Positions 8,833 through 17,117 are shown, counted from the stretch's first letter. The stretch is DNA of 64,000 bases from Emticicia sp037153985 (GCF_037153985.1 NZ_JBBAYI010000001.1:1-64000); one strand, 5' to 3'. The notes: generated by a model from the letters alone, not told the origin. A program made the numbers and translations.

Positions 8833-9621
8833 ATGAAAAAAATTATATTTTTTTTAATGCTATTTAGTAATAATTGTTTTTCCCAAACTACGGTTTTGTT
8901 GATATACGATGCCAACGGCAATCGTATAAGTAAACAATTAAAAGGCAGTAGCCCAAACCCAACAGTTACTGCAAGCCCAGAAGCTGTTGCCCCGAGTCAA
9001 TCAAGTACATTGGTGGCAACTGGTTGTACAGGTGGCTCTATTCAATGGCAACCTGGGGGTCTAACAGGCAATCAGATTGTAGTAAACCCTACTGTTACAA
9101 CAGAGTATACTGCGAATTGTATAGTTGTTGGTTGCGCTAATAATGGTTTTGCGCGCATTACCGTGTCAATCATCCAATGTGAAACCATACCTATTACAGT
9201 AGCAACCTCTGCAAATTCAGTAAAATATGGTCAGTCTGTTACACTTTATGCCTTTGGTTGTGTCAATGGCATAGTTAAATGGTCTTCAGGGCAAATTGGC
9301 TCCCCTATTAATGTACAAATGTATGGTTCCTCGGCTATTTATATGGCTACCTGTAGTAGAGATTACTGTCCTGATATAGGGTCAGCTACTATTTTAGTCG
9401 GAGGAATTTCTGGATGTTTGCCAGGAGATGTCATGGTTACTAAACAACCGGGTAATTGGCATAACCCAAATACATGGATATGTGGCCGTATACCCACAAT
9501 TAATGATGAAGTTTACATTAATCATCAAGTAAGCTTAACCAACTTTGGATATGCTAAAACCCTTGTTATGGGTAATGGCTTTTTAGTATATGATAATAAT
9601 GGGACAATAGTTCTACCTTAA
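8833..9621 (+). CDS. exported Ig-like-domain surface protein
   Basis: A 262-residue protein starting at MKKIIFFLMLFSNNCFSQ, a signal peptide. ATG 8833 is preferred to an in-frame ATG at 8803 that lies inside the RHS gene. The first mature residues contain YDANGNRISKQ, a single RHS/YD-repeat signature, followed by two Ig-like repeats rich in cysteine (VAPSQSSTLVATGCTGGSIQW and VKYGQSVTLYAFGC) and a C-terminal block GNWHNPNTWICGRIPTINDEV, a motif common in Cytophagales surface proteins. It begins 13 bases after the RHS gene, so it is probably co-transcribed. It may shield or anchor the RHS protein or be an independent adhesin. There is no type IX sorting domain and no lipobox. Confidence 0.65.
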   Translation: MKKIIFFLMLFSNNCFSQTTVLLIYDANGNRISKQLKGSSPNPTVTASPEAVAPSQSSTLVATGCTGGSIQWQPGGLTGNQIVVNPTVTTEYTANCIVVGCANNGFARITVSIIQCETIPITVATSANSVKYGQSVTLYAFGCVNGIVKWSSGQIGSPINVQMYGSSAIYMATCSRDYCPDIGSATILVGGISGCLPGDVMVTKQPGNWHNPNTWICGRIPTINDEVYINHQVSLTNFGYAKTLVMGNGFLVYDNNGTIVLP

Positions 9622-9639
9622 TTTTCATCCTTTATAATT

Positions 9640-11103
9640 ATGAATTACCTAACAAAAATTTCATTGGTATTAATAGTCATAATTATTAATACTCAGATAA
9701 GCCTTGCTCAAGCTCCTACTAATGGCCTACTCGCTTACTATCCATTTAATAACTCTTTTGGAAACGACGAAAGTGGGAATAACCGACATGGGACAGTTTC
9801 TGGTGGTGTTTATGCAATGACCGATCGCTTTGGTAACCCCAATAAGGCTTCCTATTTTGATGGAACAGGTAGTATAATAGCTCCCTGGAATATATTAACG
9901 GGAAATGCAGCAAGGACTATGTCAGTTTGGTTCAAATGCTCAGCACCTTCATCATCACAATATATGCTCTCCTGGGGAAGACTTAATGCGGCTAGTGCTG
10001 CAAGCCATTTAGGAACATATTTTGGTACTAATGGAATTCGGTATTTAGGTTTTTTAGGAAACTCAAATGACATCACCTTACTTGACCAATTTCAATATTA
10101 TGATAATCGCTGGCATCTAATGACCTTTACTTATGATGGTTCTTTAATGAGCCTTTATCTTGACGGCGTTCGAGTGATTTATTACAATACTGGAGTATTA
10201 TTAAACACAAGCAACACTTCTCTTGTAATTGGCTTTGGTACTACTGGTACATTTAATTATTATTATACCGGCTCTTTAGATGATATAAGAGTCTACAACC
10301 GTGCTCTCACTCCAACAGAAATTCAACAAATGTATTTAGCTGAAGTAGCTCCTTCTACTACAACAGATGTTATAAAATTGGGTACAAATAGTTTTATCAA
10401 CACAAAAGGTGAAGCCAATACATTTATTGGGATAAATTCAGGAAGAAATACAACCGGAGCGAATAACACATTTTTAGGAAATAATACAGGAACTGATATT
10501 TCTACAGGTTTAGGTAATATCTTCATAGGTAGTAAGTCCAATAGCTTTGGTTCCAATTCTTCTATCCTTCAACGCTCTGGTGCAATTGGCTACAATGCGC
10601 GCGTTTCTGTTAACGATGCTATTGTATTGGGTGACTTTGAAAACCCTAATATTAAAGTAGGAATTGGTGTACATGACCCTCAATATAGATTAGATGTGAA
10701 AGGAGTCATTAATATGCGCACTGCTTACAATAGCCCTGGTATTAAGATGAATGGCAAGAGTTTCTTAGAATTAAATAATGAAGGAGAATTTGTAGTATCA
10801 AATTTTAGAGTAAGATATACAAACCCTAATGAATGGCCAGATACAGTCTTTAGTTCATCTTACAAAATTCAAACTATTGAGGATGTAGCAAAGTATGCTA
10901 GAGAAAATAAACATTTGCCTAATATTCCAACGGCTGAAGAAGTAGTTAAAAATGGTGTAGATGTTCCATCAATGATTGCTAAGCTATTAAAAAATATAGA
11001 AGAGCAAACTCTGTATATTGATAAGATAAATAGTGACTACAAAAAATTACAAAGTGACTATCAAAATTTACAAAAAAGAGTAGAGGAATTAGAAAAGAAA
11101 TAG
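9640..11103 (+). CDS. exported LamG-domain / tail-fibre-like adhesin, copy 1
   Basis: A 487-residue protein with a signal peptide (ending NTQISLAQ) and a concanavalin/LamG domain at about residues 27-235 (GLLAYYPFNNS, YFDGTGSIIAP, RTMSVWFKCS, LYLDGVRV, LDDIRVYNRALTPTEIQQMY). It continues with a glycine/asparagine-rich repeat (NTFIGINSGRNTTGANNTFLG) typical of trimeric fibre heads and ends in a coiled coil (KINSDYKKLQSDYQNLQKR). The domain order suits an oligomeric surface adhesin binding glycans. It lies 18 bases after the previous gene and 17 before its paralogue. The conserved block from GAIGYNARVSVNDAIVLGDF to NSPGIKMNGK is almost identical in the next gene, so the pair is a recent tandem duplication. 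Confidence 0.72.
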   Translation: MNYLTKISLVLIVIIINTQISLAQAPTNGLLAYYPFNNSFGNDESGNNRHGTVSGGVYAMTDRFGNPNKASYFDGTGSIIAPWNILTGNAARTMSVWFKCSAPSSSQYMLSWGRLNAASAASHLGTYFGTNGIRYLGFLGNSNDITLLDQFQYYDNRWHLMTFTYDGSLMSLYLDGVRVIYYNTGVLLNTSNTSLVIGFGTTGTFNYYYTGSLDDIRVYNRALTPTEIQQMYLAEVAPSTTTDVIKLGTNSFINTKGEANTFIGINSGRNTTGANNTFLGNNTGTDISTGLGNIFIGSKSNSFGSNSSILQRSGAIGYNARVSVNDAIVLGDFENPNIKVGIGVHDPQYRLDVKGVINMRTAYNSPGIKMNGKSFLELNNEGEFVVSNFRVRYTNPNEWPDTVFSSSYKIQTIEDVAKYARENKHLPNIPTAEEVVKNGVDVPSMIAKLLKNIEEQTLYIDKINSDYKKLQSDYQNLQKRVEELEKK

Positions 11104-11120
11104 TTTTAAACTGAATAGTT

Positions 11121-12587
11121 ATGAAAAACTTCACAAAAATCTTATCAGTATTGACAGGTATAATTATTAACAGTAATATAAGCTTCTCTCAAGCTCCTAC
11201 TAATGGCTTAGTAGCTTACTATCCCTTTTCGGGTAATGCAAATGATGCCAGTGGGAATGGACGTAACGGTACTATTGCAGGGGGAGTTACCGCTTCAGCA
11301 GATCGTTATGGAAACGTCGGTCAGGCTTATAGTTTCGATGGAGTAAATGGTAATATTACGGTTGATGACTGGAGTCTTCTTCAAGGAAATGCGGCTCGAA
11401 CGCTATCTGTTTGGTTTAAAACGAATCAAAATACATCATCATACTATATGATTTCTTGGGGAAATCCCGGTCATACTACAAATACAGGCAGCATCTTAGG
11501 TATATCAGCCCAGCCTGCTTATAGCTATTTAGGTTTTTTTGGTATTAATAATGATTTATCATTATTAAATGCGGCTCAATACTTCGATGACAGGTGGCAT
11601 TTAATGAGTTTTACATATGATGGAAACACAATGAATCTTTATTTAGATGGTGTGTCTCAAAACACAAAAACAAATTCACCACTCAATACAGGTAGCTCAA
11701 ATCTCATCATTGGCTCCTATGTTCAAAACTCTAATTATTTTAATGGGCAATTGGATGAGGTAAGAATATATGACCGAGCCTTGACGGCTGCTGAAATTCA
11801 GCAAATGTATGCCGCTGAAGTGGTAACTTCTGTAGCTGATGTGATTAAATTTGGCCCAAATAAGTTTATTCACGCTACTGGTATAGCCAATATATTTGCA
11901 GGGGTTAATGCCGGTAGTAATACAACAGGTGCAAACAATACATTCTTTGGGAATAAAGCAGGGTTGGGAATTATTTCAGGTCAAGGAAATATCTTTATCG
12001 GTAGCAGTTCAAATAGCTATGGGGATAATATAGGTACACTTCAACGTTCCGGTGCTATTGGCTATAATGCGCGCGTTTCTGTTAATGATGCTATTGTATT
12101 AGGTGACTTTGAAAATCTAAATATTAAAATAGGTATAGGAGTGCATGACCCTCAATATAGATTAGATGTGAAAGGGGTTATCAATATGCGCACTGCCTAT
12201 AATAGCCCTGGTATTAAAATGAATGGCAAGAACTTTTTAGAATTAGATAATGAAGGAGAATTCTTAGTATCAAATTTTAAAGTGAAATATGATAATGTTA
12301 ATGAGTGGCCCGACGGAGTATTTGACTCAACATACAAAATTCAACCTATCGAAGAAGTAACAAAATTTGCGCGAGAAAATAAACATTTGCCTAATATTCC
12401 TACGGCTGAAGAGGTGGTTAAAAATGGGGTGGAAATGCAAGATATTGTTGCCAAACTATTGAAAAAGATAGAAGAATTAACTCTTTACATTGGAGAGCAA
12501 AATAAAATTAACAAACAGCAGGCAGATGAAATAAAGCAATTGAAAGATGAGGTTAATGTATTGAAAATTACTAAGCCAAAAGAATAA
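11121..12587 (+). CDS. exported LamG-domain / tail-fibre-like adhesin, copy 2
   Basis: A 488-residue paralogue of the preceding gene with the same order: signal peptide (ending NSNISFSQ), LamG domain (GLVAYYPFSGNANDASGNG, RTLSVWFKTN, LDEVRIYDRALTAAEIQQMY), NTFFGNKAG fibre repeat, a block from GAIGYNARVSVNDAIVLGDF to GIKMNGK nearly identical to copy 1, and a C-terminal coiled coil (EQNKINKQQADEIKQLKDEV). The lectin halves have diverged more than the stalk, as expected if binding specificity is what changes. The left 190-bp inverted repeat starts four bases after the stop codon. It is the last gene of the run that begins with the RHS gene. Confidence 0.72.
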   Translation: MKNFTKILSVLTGIIINSNISFSQAPTNGLVAYYPFSGNANDASGNGRNGTIAGGVTASADRYGNVGQAYSFDGVNGNITVDDWSLLQGNAARTLSVWFKTNQNTSSYYMISWGNPGHTTNTGSILGISAQPAYSYLGFFGINNDLSLLNAAQYFDDRWHLMSFTYDGNTMNLYLDGVSQNTKTNSPLNTGSSNLIIGSYVQNSNYFNGQLDEVRIYDRALTAAEIQQMYAAEVVTSVADVIKFGPNKFIHATGIANIFAGVNAGSNTTGANNTFFGNKAGLGIISGQGNIFIGSSSNSYGDNIGTLQRSGAIGYNARVSVNDAIVLGDFENLNIKIGIGVHDPQYRLDVKGVINMRTAYNSPGIKMNGKNFLELDNEGEFLVSNFKVKYDNVNEWPDGVFDSTYKIQPIEEVTKFARENKHLPNIPTAEEVVKNGVEMQDIVAKLLKKIEELTLYIGEQNKINKQQADEIKQLKDEVNVLKITKPKE

Positions 12588-12590
12588 TTT

Positions 12591-12780
12591 GTAAAAATTA
12601 AGGTTTGATATTACAGACAACAGATTTTAGATGAGCATAAATCTTACATTTCTTATAAGTAATAATTGAGTGTAAATGCCTTATTTTCAATCTTAAAAAT
12701 GAGAAATTGAAATGTATCTATTGTCAGATAATAAAAAACCTAATTTTCTTCAAAGTGTTGATTTAAATTTAGTTTTTTAC
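12591..12780. repeat. 190-bp inverted repeat, left copy
   Basis: The reverse complement of this 190-base stretch matches 15270-15459 along its whole length with only about ten differences. Both ends are sharp: homology stops at 12591 and 12780. In this copy the inner end carries the complement of GTAAAAAACTAA, which in the right copy forms the last codons and stop of the PIN-like gene. The copy therefore probably derives from the 3' end of that gene or of a relative, and does not look like a classic short transposon terminal repeat. Confidence 0.9.
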
Positions 12781-12845
12781 AGATGAAATACCAGAAATAC
12801 TTAAGAAAATAAATACATAAATGAGTTGCTAAATAACTTACTACT

Positions 12846-13046
12846 CTATTCGATTATTCCAAACCTTTCAAAAGCATTTTTGACCATAATATATGTTTCA
12901 TAATCCCAATTCTTCTTATTGGTAATTTTATCAATATTCTGCTGAATAATTGGGTCAGTTTCCTTCAGCATATTGATTCTTCTAAAATAAGTTCTTTCAG
13001 AGAGGAAGAACTTCATTCTAAAAAACTTTGGAGAGTATACAAGCAT
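12846..13046 (-). CDS. small hypothetical protein, doubtful
   Basis: An open frame of 66 residues. The part from MKFFLSERTYFRRINMLKET (start at 13016) to the end (NAFERFGIIE) is charged, helical and reads like protein, so a 56-residue gene starting at 13016 is possible. It lies inside the segment bracketed by the 190-bp inverted repeats, among broken pieces. I see no promoter and do not recognise it. It could equally be the tail of a decayed gene. Confidence 0.28.
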   Translation of the reverse strand: MLVYSPKFFRMKFFLSERTYFRRINMLKETDPIIQQNIDKITNKKNWDYETYIMVKNAFERFGIIE

Positions 13047-13311
13047 AGTTGTTAGGTATTAAAGAATATCGACTATTGATTGTGGACAAGGGAAATATTT
13101 GTTTATTCCTTCCGGCAGAATTTATTGTAAATGAATCTTGGCCTTTAGGCTTTCATCGACATCTATCTGAACCTATCTCAATGTCAGCCATTATCATTGC
13201 TACTAATGCTTTCAATGTCAGATTTTCTGGGAGTATTGATTGTGCCATAAATAATGTCAATGGGTAAGTTTTATTTCGATAGACAAATTTAAGGATTTGC
13301 CGCAATTATTT
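13047..13311. other. probable gene debris between small ORF and repeat array
   Basis: On the minus strand a 31-codon frame at 13153-13248 begins MAQSILPENLTLKALVAMIM and ends in TGA. The sequence after it stays protein-like in other frames (IDESLKAKIHLQ). This looks like the start of a decayed, frameshifted gene running toward 13046. A plus-strand frame at 13049-13267 covers the same bases but reads unlike a protein. Nothing else is supported. Confidence 0.25.
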
Positions 13312-13756
13312 TTACGAATCGTAACGATTCGTGCATATTTGAGAATTAGGATTCGTTACGATTCGTGCATATTTGAGAATTAGGATTCGTTAGGATTCGT
13401 GCGTATTTGAGAATTAGGATTCGTTAGGAATCGTAACGATTCGTTACGATTCGTGCATATTTGAGAATTAGGATTCGTTACGATTCGTGCGTATTTGAGA
13501 ATTAGGATTCGTTACGATTCGTGCATATTTGAGAATTAGGATTCGTAACGATTCGTACATATTTGAGAATTAGGATTCGTTACGATTCGTTACGATTCGT
13601 GCATATTTGAGAATTAGGATTCGTTACGATTCGTGCGTATTTGAGAATTAGGATTCGTTACGATTCGTGCATATTTGAGAATTAGGATTCGTTACGATTC
13701 TTGCGTATTTGAGAATTAGGAATTGTTACGAATCCTGCATATTTTTCGGATTAGAA
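13312..13756. repeat. 34-bp tandem-repeat array (about 11 copies)
   Basis: The unit is GATTCGTTAC followed by GATTCGTGCATATTTGAGAATTAG with GCA/GCG variants. I count eleven clear copies of the TATTTGAGAATTAG core and a degenerate twelfth at 13740-13756. In places the 10-base GATTCGTTAC subunit is present twice (about 13430-13450 and 13575-13597). At the left end it is also inverted, giving the palindrome CGAATCGTAACGATTCG. There are no unique spacers, so this is a minisatellite or iteron-like array and not CRISPR. It is non-coding in all frames as far as I can see. Confidence 0.9.
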
Positions 13757-13842
13757 GTTATTATGAATTCTATAGATTTATGAACTATATAATATCAGCA
13801 AAATTGATAATAAAAAGCTGCTTTGCTAATAATTTTCATATT

Positions 13843-14205
13843 TTATATGTGCTTTTTATTAATTGAATTACTTATTGGTCTGCACTTGTATATTTCTATT
13901 CCAAGACTGGGAGAGAAATTCTGACCTTTTTGAAGCCGTACTTTACCCCTTATTTTTTCTAACAAAGCATCAAATTCTTCCAAATCTGCCCATTTCTTGA
14001 AATAGTAATAGACTAATTGCCAGTTAGGGAAATTTTTCGGAAGCATACGCCATTGACAACCCGTCTTTATTAAGTATAAAATAGCATTCCAAACTGTTCG
14101 TAAACAATGTTTGCGTTTCTTGTTGTTATAGTTTAATGCTTTTTGATAAATTGCCACTGAGCATCTGATAAATCGGTTGAATACATCTCTTTTTGGTTTA
14201 GTCAC
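13843..14205 (-). pseudogene. truncated, frameshifted IS5-family transposase
   Basis: A 120-codon frame containing the N-terminal part of an IS5-type transposase: RTVWNAILYLIKTGCQWRMLP, then FPNWQLVYYYFKKW and SPSLGI. In intact relatives SLGI continues into a DSQSVQTNK-type catalytic stretch. Here the frame shifts right after GI, and a -QVQTNK- reading survives in a neighbouring frame at about 13865-13885 before homology ends. The DDE domain is absent, so the element cannot move itself. The matching element end is at 14258-14281. Confidence 0.75.
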
Positions 14206-14257
14206 TTTAAAGAAAGTTCATTCTTATTATTAGTTAGATGCTCTTATTCTTTTTATC

Positions 14258-14281
14258 ATTTATTTTTTAAACAGGCTCTTA
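14258..14281. repeat. remaining terminal repeat of the IS5-type element
   Basis: CATTTATTTTTTAAACAGGCTCTT, read outward-in on the minus strand as AAGAGCCTGTTTAAAAAATAAATG, has the form of IS5-group terminal inverted repeats and lies 53 bases upstream of the transposase start. The partner repeat beyond the truncated 3' end is missing. Recognition is from memory of the family pattern. Confidence 0.5.
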
Positions 14282-14439
14282 ATTTGGCTTTAGATATTTA
14301 GGTTCTATACAATTCAACTATAGGTTAAAAGGACATATTTTTTGTTTTTCTTTGCCAATTTTGTATAAAAAATATAATTTTCATACAAAATACTTGTCAA
14401 CTGAGCTTAAGGAAATTATTTTTTCCCGCAATCGTTTAG

Positions 14440-14470
14440 TTGGCAAAGCTTTAAATGTGCCATAATTTTG
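14440..14470 (+). promoter_or_regulatory. Bacteroidota-type promoter for the PIN-like gene
   Basis: TTG at 14440-14442 and TAATTTTG at 14463-14470 match the -33 and -7 (TAnnTTTG) elements, with 20 bases between them. The same elements and spacing occur in front of tRNA-Asn in this window. Transcription would start near 14476, giving a leader of about 38 bases. Confidence 0.55.
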
Positions 14471-14513
14471 AGACACTTTGAGGGGTTGCTCTAAGTTAAA
14501 AATAAAAAAGTAA

Positions 14514-15281
14514 ATGAAAAACCCAATAATTTGTGATACTAACGTTTGGTATCGATTTGCTGATGGTCGGTTAAAAATAGAGGATTACTCTAATTATAAT
14601 CTTGTACCAACTTGGATTAATATTCATGAAATGTTGACTACTAAAGACTTTCAAAATAAAAGGGCATTGGCAATGTTTCAAATCATGTTGAAATGTAAAG
14701 ACTTTAAGTATTTAAGCCCGATTCAGTATTTTAAATCTGAAATGTTTAGGGACAATTATTCTGAGGAAGGAAAAAATATTTCTTTATTATTGACTAATAT
14801 AACTAAAGATTTAAGTAATGATAAGTTTGATGTTCATGGTACTATGACCTCAAAAAAGTATCGCGAATTGCTTTGGAATGATGAAAATTTGTCAGAAATA
14901 GAAATCAATGAAACCATAGAAACTTATAGAAACATATATAGAACGCAATTAAAAAACCTCTTAAAGTCATGTAATGGACAAGTGCAACATTTTGAGAGTA
15001 CTAAAGAGTTTTTAAGTTTTTTCCTTAATGGAGGTAATAAATTTGATTTTTGGAAGTTCGACTTTTCAGATTACGAATTGTTACTTTATACAGTTAATCA
15101 ATTTTTTATTACTCTAGGAAAAGCCTCAAGTGGATTTAAATTTGACAAAAATGATTGGGAAGACGTTTTAAATTTGACATATGTTAAGCAAGATATGCTT
15201 TATTGGACTTTTGAAAAAAAATGGATTAAATATATCAAAGATTCGGGTATGGAAAGATACCTCTTTAATGTAAAAAACTAA
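14514..15281 (+). CDS. PIN-like-domain protein, putative RNase
   Basis: A 255-residue protein. It opens IICDTNVWYRFADG, the first acidic strand of PIN nucleases. Near the C-terminus DKNDWEDVLNLTYVKQDMLYWTFEKKWIKY has the layout of the last PIN acidic residues (ND-D, then the YWTFEKKW counterpart of the usual T-DK-). The middle is a long helical insertion (about residues 60-180). PIN proteins cut RNA, often as toxins, but no antitoxin-sized partner is adjacent and the family is larger than VapC (about 130 residues). The gene has its own promoter. Its last codons and stop lie inside the right 190-bp inverted repeat. A defence or abortive-infection role is possible but not shown. Confidence 0.6.
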   Translation: MKNPIICDTNVWYRFADGRLKIEDYSNYNLVPTWINIHEMLTTKDFQNKRALAMFQIMLKCKDFKYLSPIQYFKSEMFRDNYSEEGKNISLLLTNITKDLSNDKFDVHGTMTSKKYRELLWNDENLSEIEINETIETYRNIYRTQLKNLLKSCNGQVQHFESTKEFLSFFLNGGNKFDFWKFDFSDYELLLYTVNQFFITLGKASSGFKFDKNDWEDVLNLTYVKQDMLYWTFEKKWIKYIKDSGMERYLFNVKN

Positions 15282-15459
15282 ATTTAAATCAACACTTTGA
15301 AGAAAATTAGGTTTTTTATTATCTGGCAATAGATACACTTCAATTTCTCATTTTTAAGATTGAAAATAAGGTACTTACACTCAATTATTACTTGTAAGAA
15401 ATGTAAGATTTATTCTCATTTAAAATCTGTTGTCTGTAATATCAAATCTTAATTTTTAC
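15270..15459. repeat. 190-bp inverted repeat, right copy
   Basis: This is the mirror copy of 12591-12780, roughly 95% identical by eye over all 190 bases. The copy begins inside the last codons of the PIN-like gene and ends about 100 bases before the recombinase gene. Together the copies enclose 2,489 bases. The position next to a tyrosine recombinase makes inversion of the segment conceivable, though 190-bp arms are much longer than usual site-specific inversion sites. Confidence 0.9.
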
Positions 15460-15564
15460 ATCTTTAAAGAGGTTTAATTATTCAAATTTACAAATATGTA
15501 AAGTGCTCGGAGATTTCTAAGCACCTTATTGAGATCAAAGTAAAAGAATAAGACCGAAATATCA

Positions 15565-16788
15565 TTAATTGGTAGCTTTCAAAAACTGCCTTTTCACAGT
15601 TTCTTTATCCACTCTGAAGTAATGCTTTTCAGTAGTACTAACTCTTTTATGACCTAAAATTTTGCTTACAGACTTTACATCGAAACCGTCCAGATTGCCA
15701 TAGTATGAAGCACATGATTTACGAGCTGTATAAGTAGTAATTTTTTTTACAGAAGTGATACCGGCACGGGTAGCAATAATTTTGATATATCTATTTATAA
15801 CTTGATCTGAGTAAATAGCAAGATTGTAATGATAGTGCTCCAAGATATTCTTTACAACTGGATGAAGTGGTATATAACTGCTCTCTTGATTTTTATCTTT
15901 TCGATTTTTGAAACTAAGCAATTCAATATACTCAAAGTCCGACTCATCTTTGAAGATATAATTTTTAGGTTGTTTTAAAAACCTTACATAGTCAGAATGC
16001 CTGAAGCCAGTAAAACACATAATTAAAAAACCATCCAGTACCTTTTTCTCTGTATCTGAACATCCCTCACAATTGATTAGTTTGATAATATCAGAAAAAG
16101 GTAAAGGTTCAACTTTAGGAGACTGAACCTTATTTTCAATACCAAGTTCTAACAGCGGGTTAGAAAGAAGATATTGTTTTTGCACGGCATAGGTCAAGCA
16201 TTTAATTAGATTTTGTAATGTTCTATAACAATGTTCATAACTAACTACTAGGCCTTGGTTGTTTTTCTGTAACTGTAAATAGTTAAAGTAATTATTTGCT
16301 ACAGTATTGGTAATAGCTCTTAATTCCAAATCTTTCCTGTTATAATGTGTTTTTAAAAAGCATTCAAATTGCTTTTTTGAATAGGTGATTTTATCTAAAG
16401 TGCTTTTTTCTAAATTTTCAGTTTGGTTACGGTGCTGAATATATTCTTGAAAACACTCTAAAGAGGTCGGTATTTTGATAGTACTCAGCTTTTTCTCACT
16501 AACATACCTATCTCTTATCATCTGTGCAGTAAAAGAGTGATTAAGTTTATTTAGCTTATTAAAAATCTCTCTTATTTCGGTTCTGATATTGATGAGCTGG
16601 TCATTTATACTATTGACTTCGTTCTTAGAGCCATTAAAGATTTGCTTTTTTAAGTCGAACGTGTAAATACAGTCAATATTTGTGCTAAATCGGGTAGCGG
16701 TTAATCCGTTGAATCTTATGAAGCAATATAATTTAAGGTTGGCGGAATTACCATCTTTACGGGGTCTAAATCTAATAGTAGGGTACAT
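15565..16788 (-). CDS. tyrosine recombinase / integrase of a genomic island
   Basis: A 407-residue site-specific recombinase of the Bacteroidota mobile-element type. It has an N-terminal arm-binding domain (YPTIRFRPRKDG), a SAM-like core-binding domain at about residues 120-210 (FQEYIQHRNQTENLEKSTLD) and a C-terminal catalytic domain. The first catalytic Arg lies in CFTGFRHSDY, the second in YTARKSCASYYG (the usual His of HxxR appears as Tyr), then GHKRVSTTEKHYFRV with the nucleophilic Tyr. The gene is transcribed away from the tRNA-Asn gene, which is 218 bases upstream. This is the typical placement of an integrase at the end of an island inserted at a tRNA 3' end. No excisionase is visible. 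Confidence 0.85.
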   Translation of the reverse strand: MYPTIRFRPRKDGNSANLKLYCFIRFNGLTATRFSTNIDCIYTFDLKKQIFNGSKNEVNSINDQLINIRTEIREIFNKLNKLNHSFTAQMIRDRYVSEKKLSTIKIPTSLECFQEYIQHRNQTENLEKSTLDKITYSKKQFECFLKTHYNRKDLELRAITNTVANNYFNYLQLQKNNQGLVVSYEHCYRTLQNLIKCLTYAVQKQYLLSNPLLELGIENKVQSPKVEPLPFSDIIKLINCEGCSDTEKKVLDGFLIMCFTGFRHSDYVRFLKQPKNYIFKDESDFEYIELLSFKNRKDKNQESSYIPLHPVVKNILEHYHYNLAIYSDQVINRYIKIIATRAGITSVKKITTYTARKSCASYYGNLDGFDVKSVSKILGHKRVSTTEKHYFRVDKETVKRQFLKATN

Positions 16789-16940
16789 ATTTTTATCAGC
16801 ATTATTGAGTCAAATAATGAGCATTAGTTGGCTTCCAACAGGTGTGCTTTTTTTTAATTTTAGTGTGATCTTTTGTGTAGCTTTTTAATGAGGTGTAGAA
16901 ACGACCTAAGAGTAGAGTTTTTTGGGAGAAAAATGGCAAA

Positions 16941-16974
16941 AAACAAAAAAGCTACACTTATTTAGTGTAGCTTT
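16941..16974 (-). terminator. terminator of tRNA-Asn
   Basis: AAAGCTACAC (16948-16957) and GTGTAGCTTT (16965-16974) form a perfect 10-bp stem with a 7-base loop. On the minus strand the stem is followed by a T-rich tract, 32 bases past the tRNA 3' end. A GTGTAGCTTTTT string recurs at about 16876-16887 in front of the integrase, a possible trace of the insertion. Confidence 0.7.
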
Positions 16975-17006
16975 GTGCTGAAATCTTCTGATTTCTCATT
17001 TTAAAG

Positions 17007-17080
17007 CTCCCGAAGCTGGGCTCGAACCAGCGACCCTCTGATTAACAGTCAGATGCTCTAACCGACTGAGCTATTCGGGA
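17007..17080 (-). tRNA. tRNA-Asn (GTT)
   Basis: The 74-base minus-strand sequence folds as a normal tRNA. The acceptor stem is TCCCGAA/TTCGGGA, the D-arm AGCTCAGTCGGTTAGAGC, the anticodon arm TCTGA-CTGTTAA-TCAGA with anticodon GTT, and the T-arm GGTTCGAGCCC. The discriminator base is G and CCA is not encoded. A promoter lies at 17118-17149 and a terminator at 16941-16974. Its 3' end faces the integrase gene, so it is the likely attachment site of the left-hand island. Confidence 0.95.
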
Positions 17081-17117
17081 TTGTTTGCCGCGACTCCGTT
17101 GTTCTGAAATCGTGGTG

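Noticed and set aside
13049..13267. Plus-strand gene of 72 codons
   Set aside because: The translation does not read like a protein and the opposite strand carries better protein-like debris.
13312..13756. CRISPR array
   Set aside because: The whole 34-base unit is repeated; there are no unique spacers of uniform length, and the nearest cas gene (cas6) is 16 kb away across the tRNA boundary.
1..17006. Second copy of the tRNA-Asn 3' end as left attachment site
   Set aside because: I looked for the acceptor/T-arm sequence on both strands in this part and did not find it, so the left end is not in the window.
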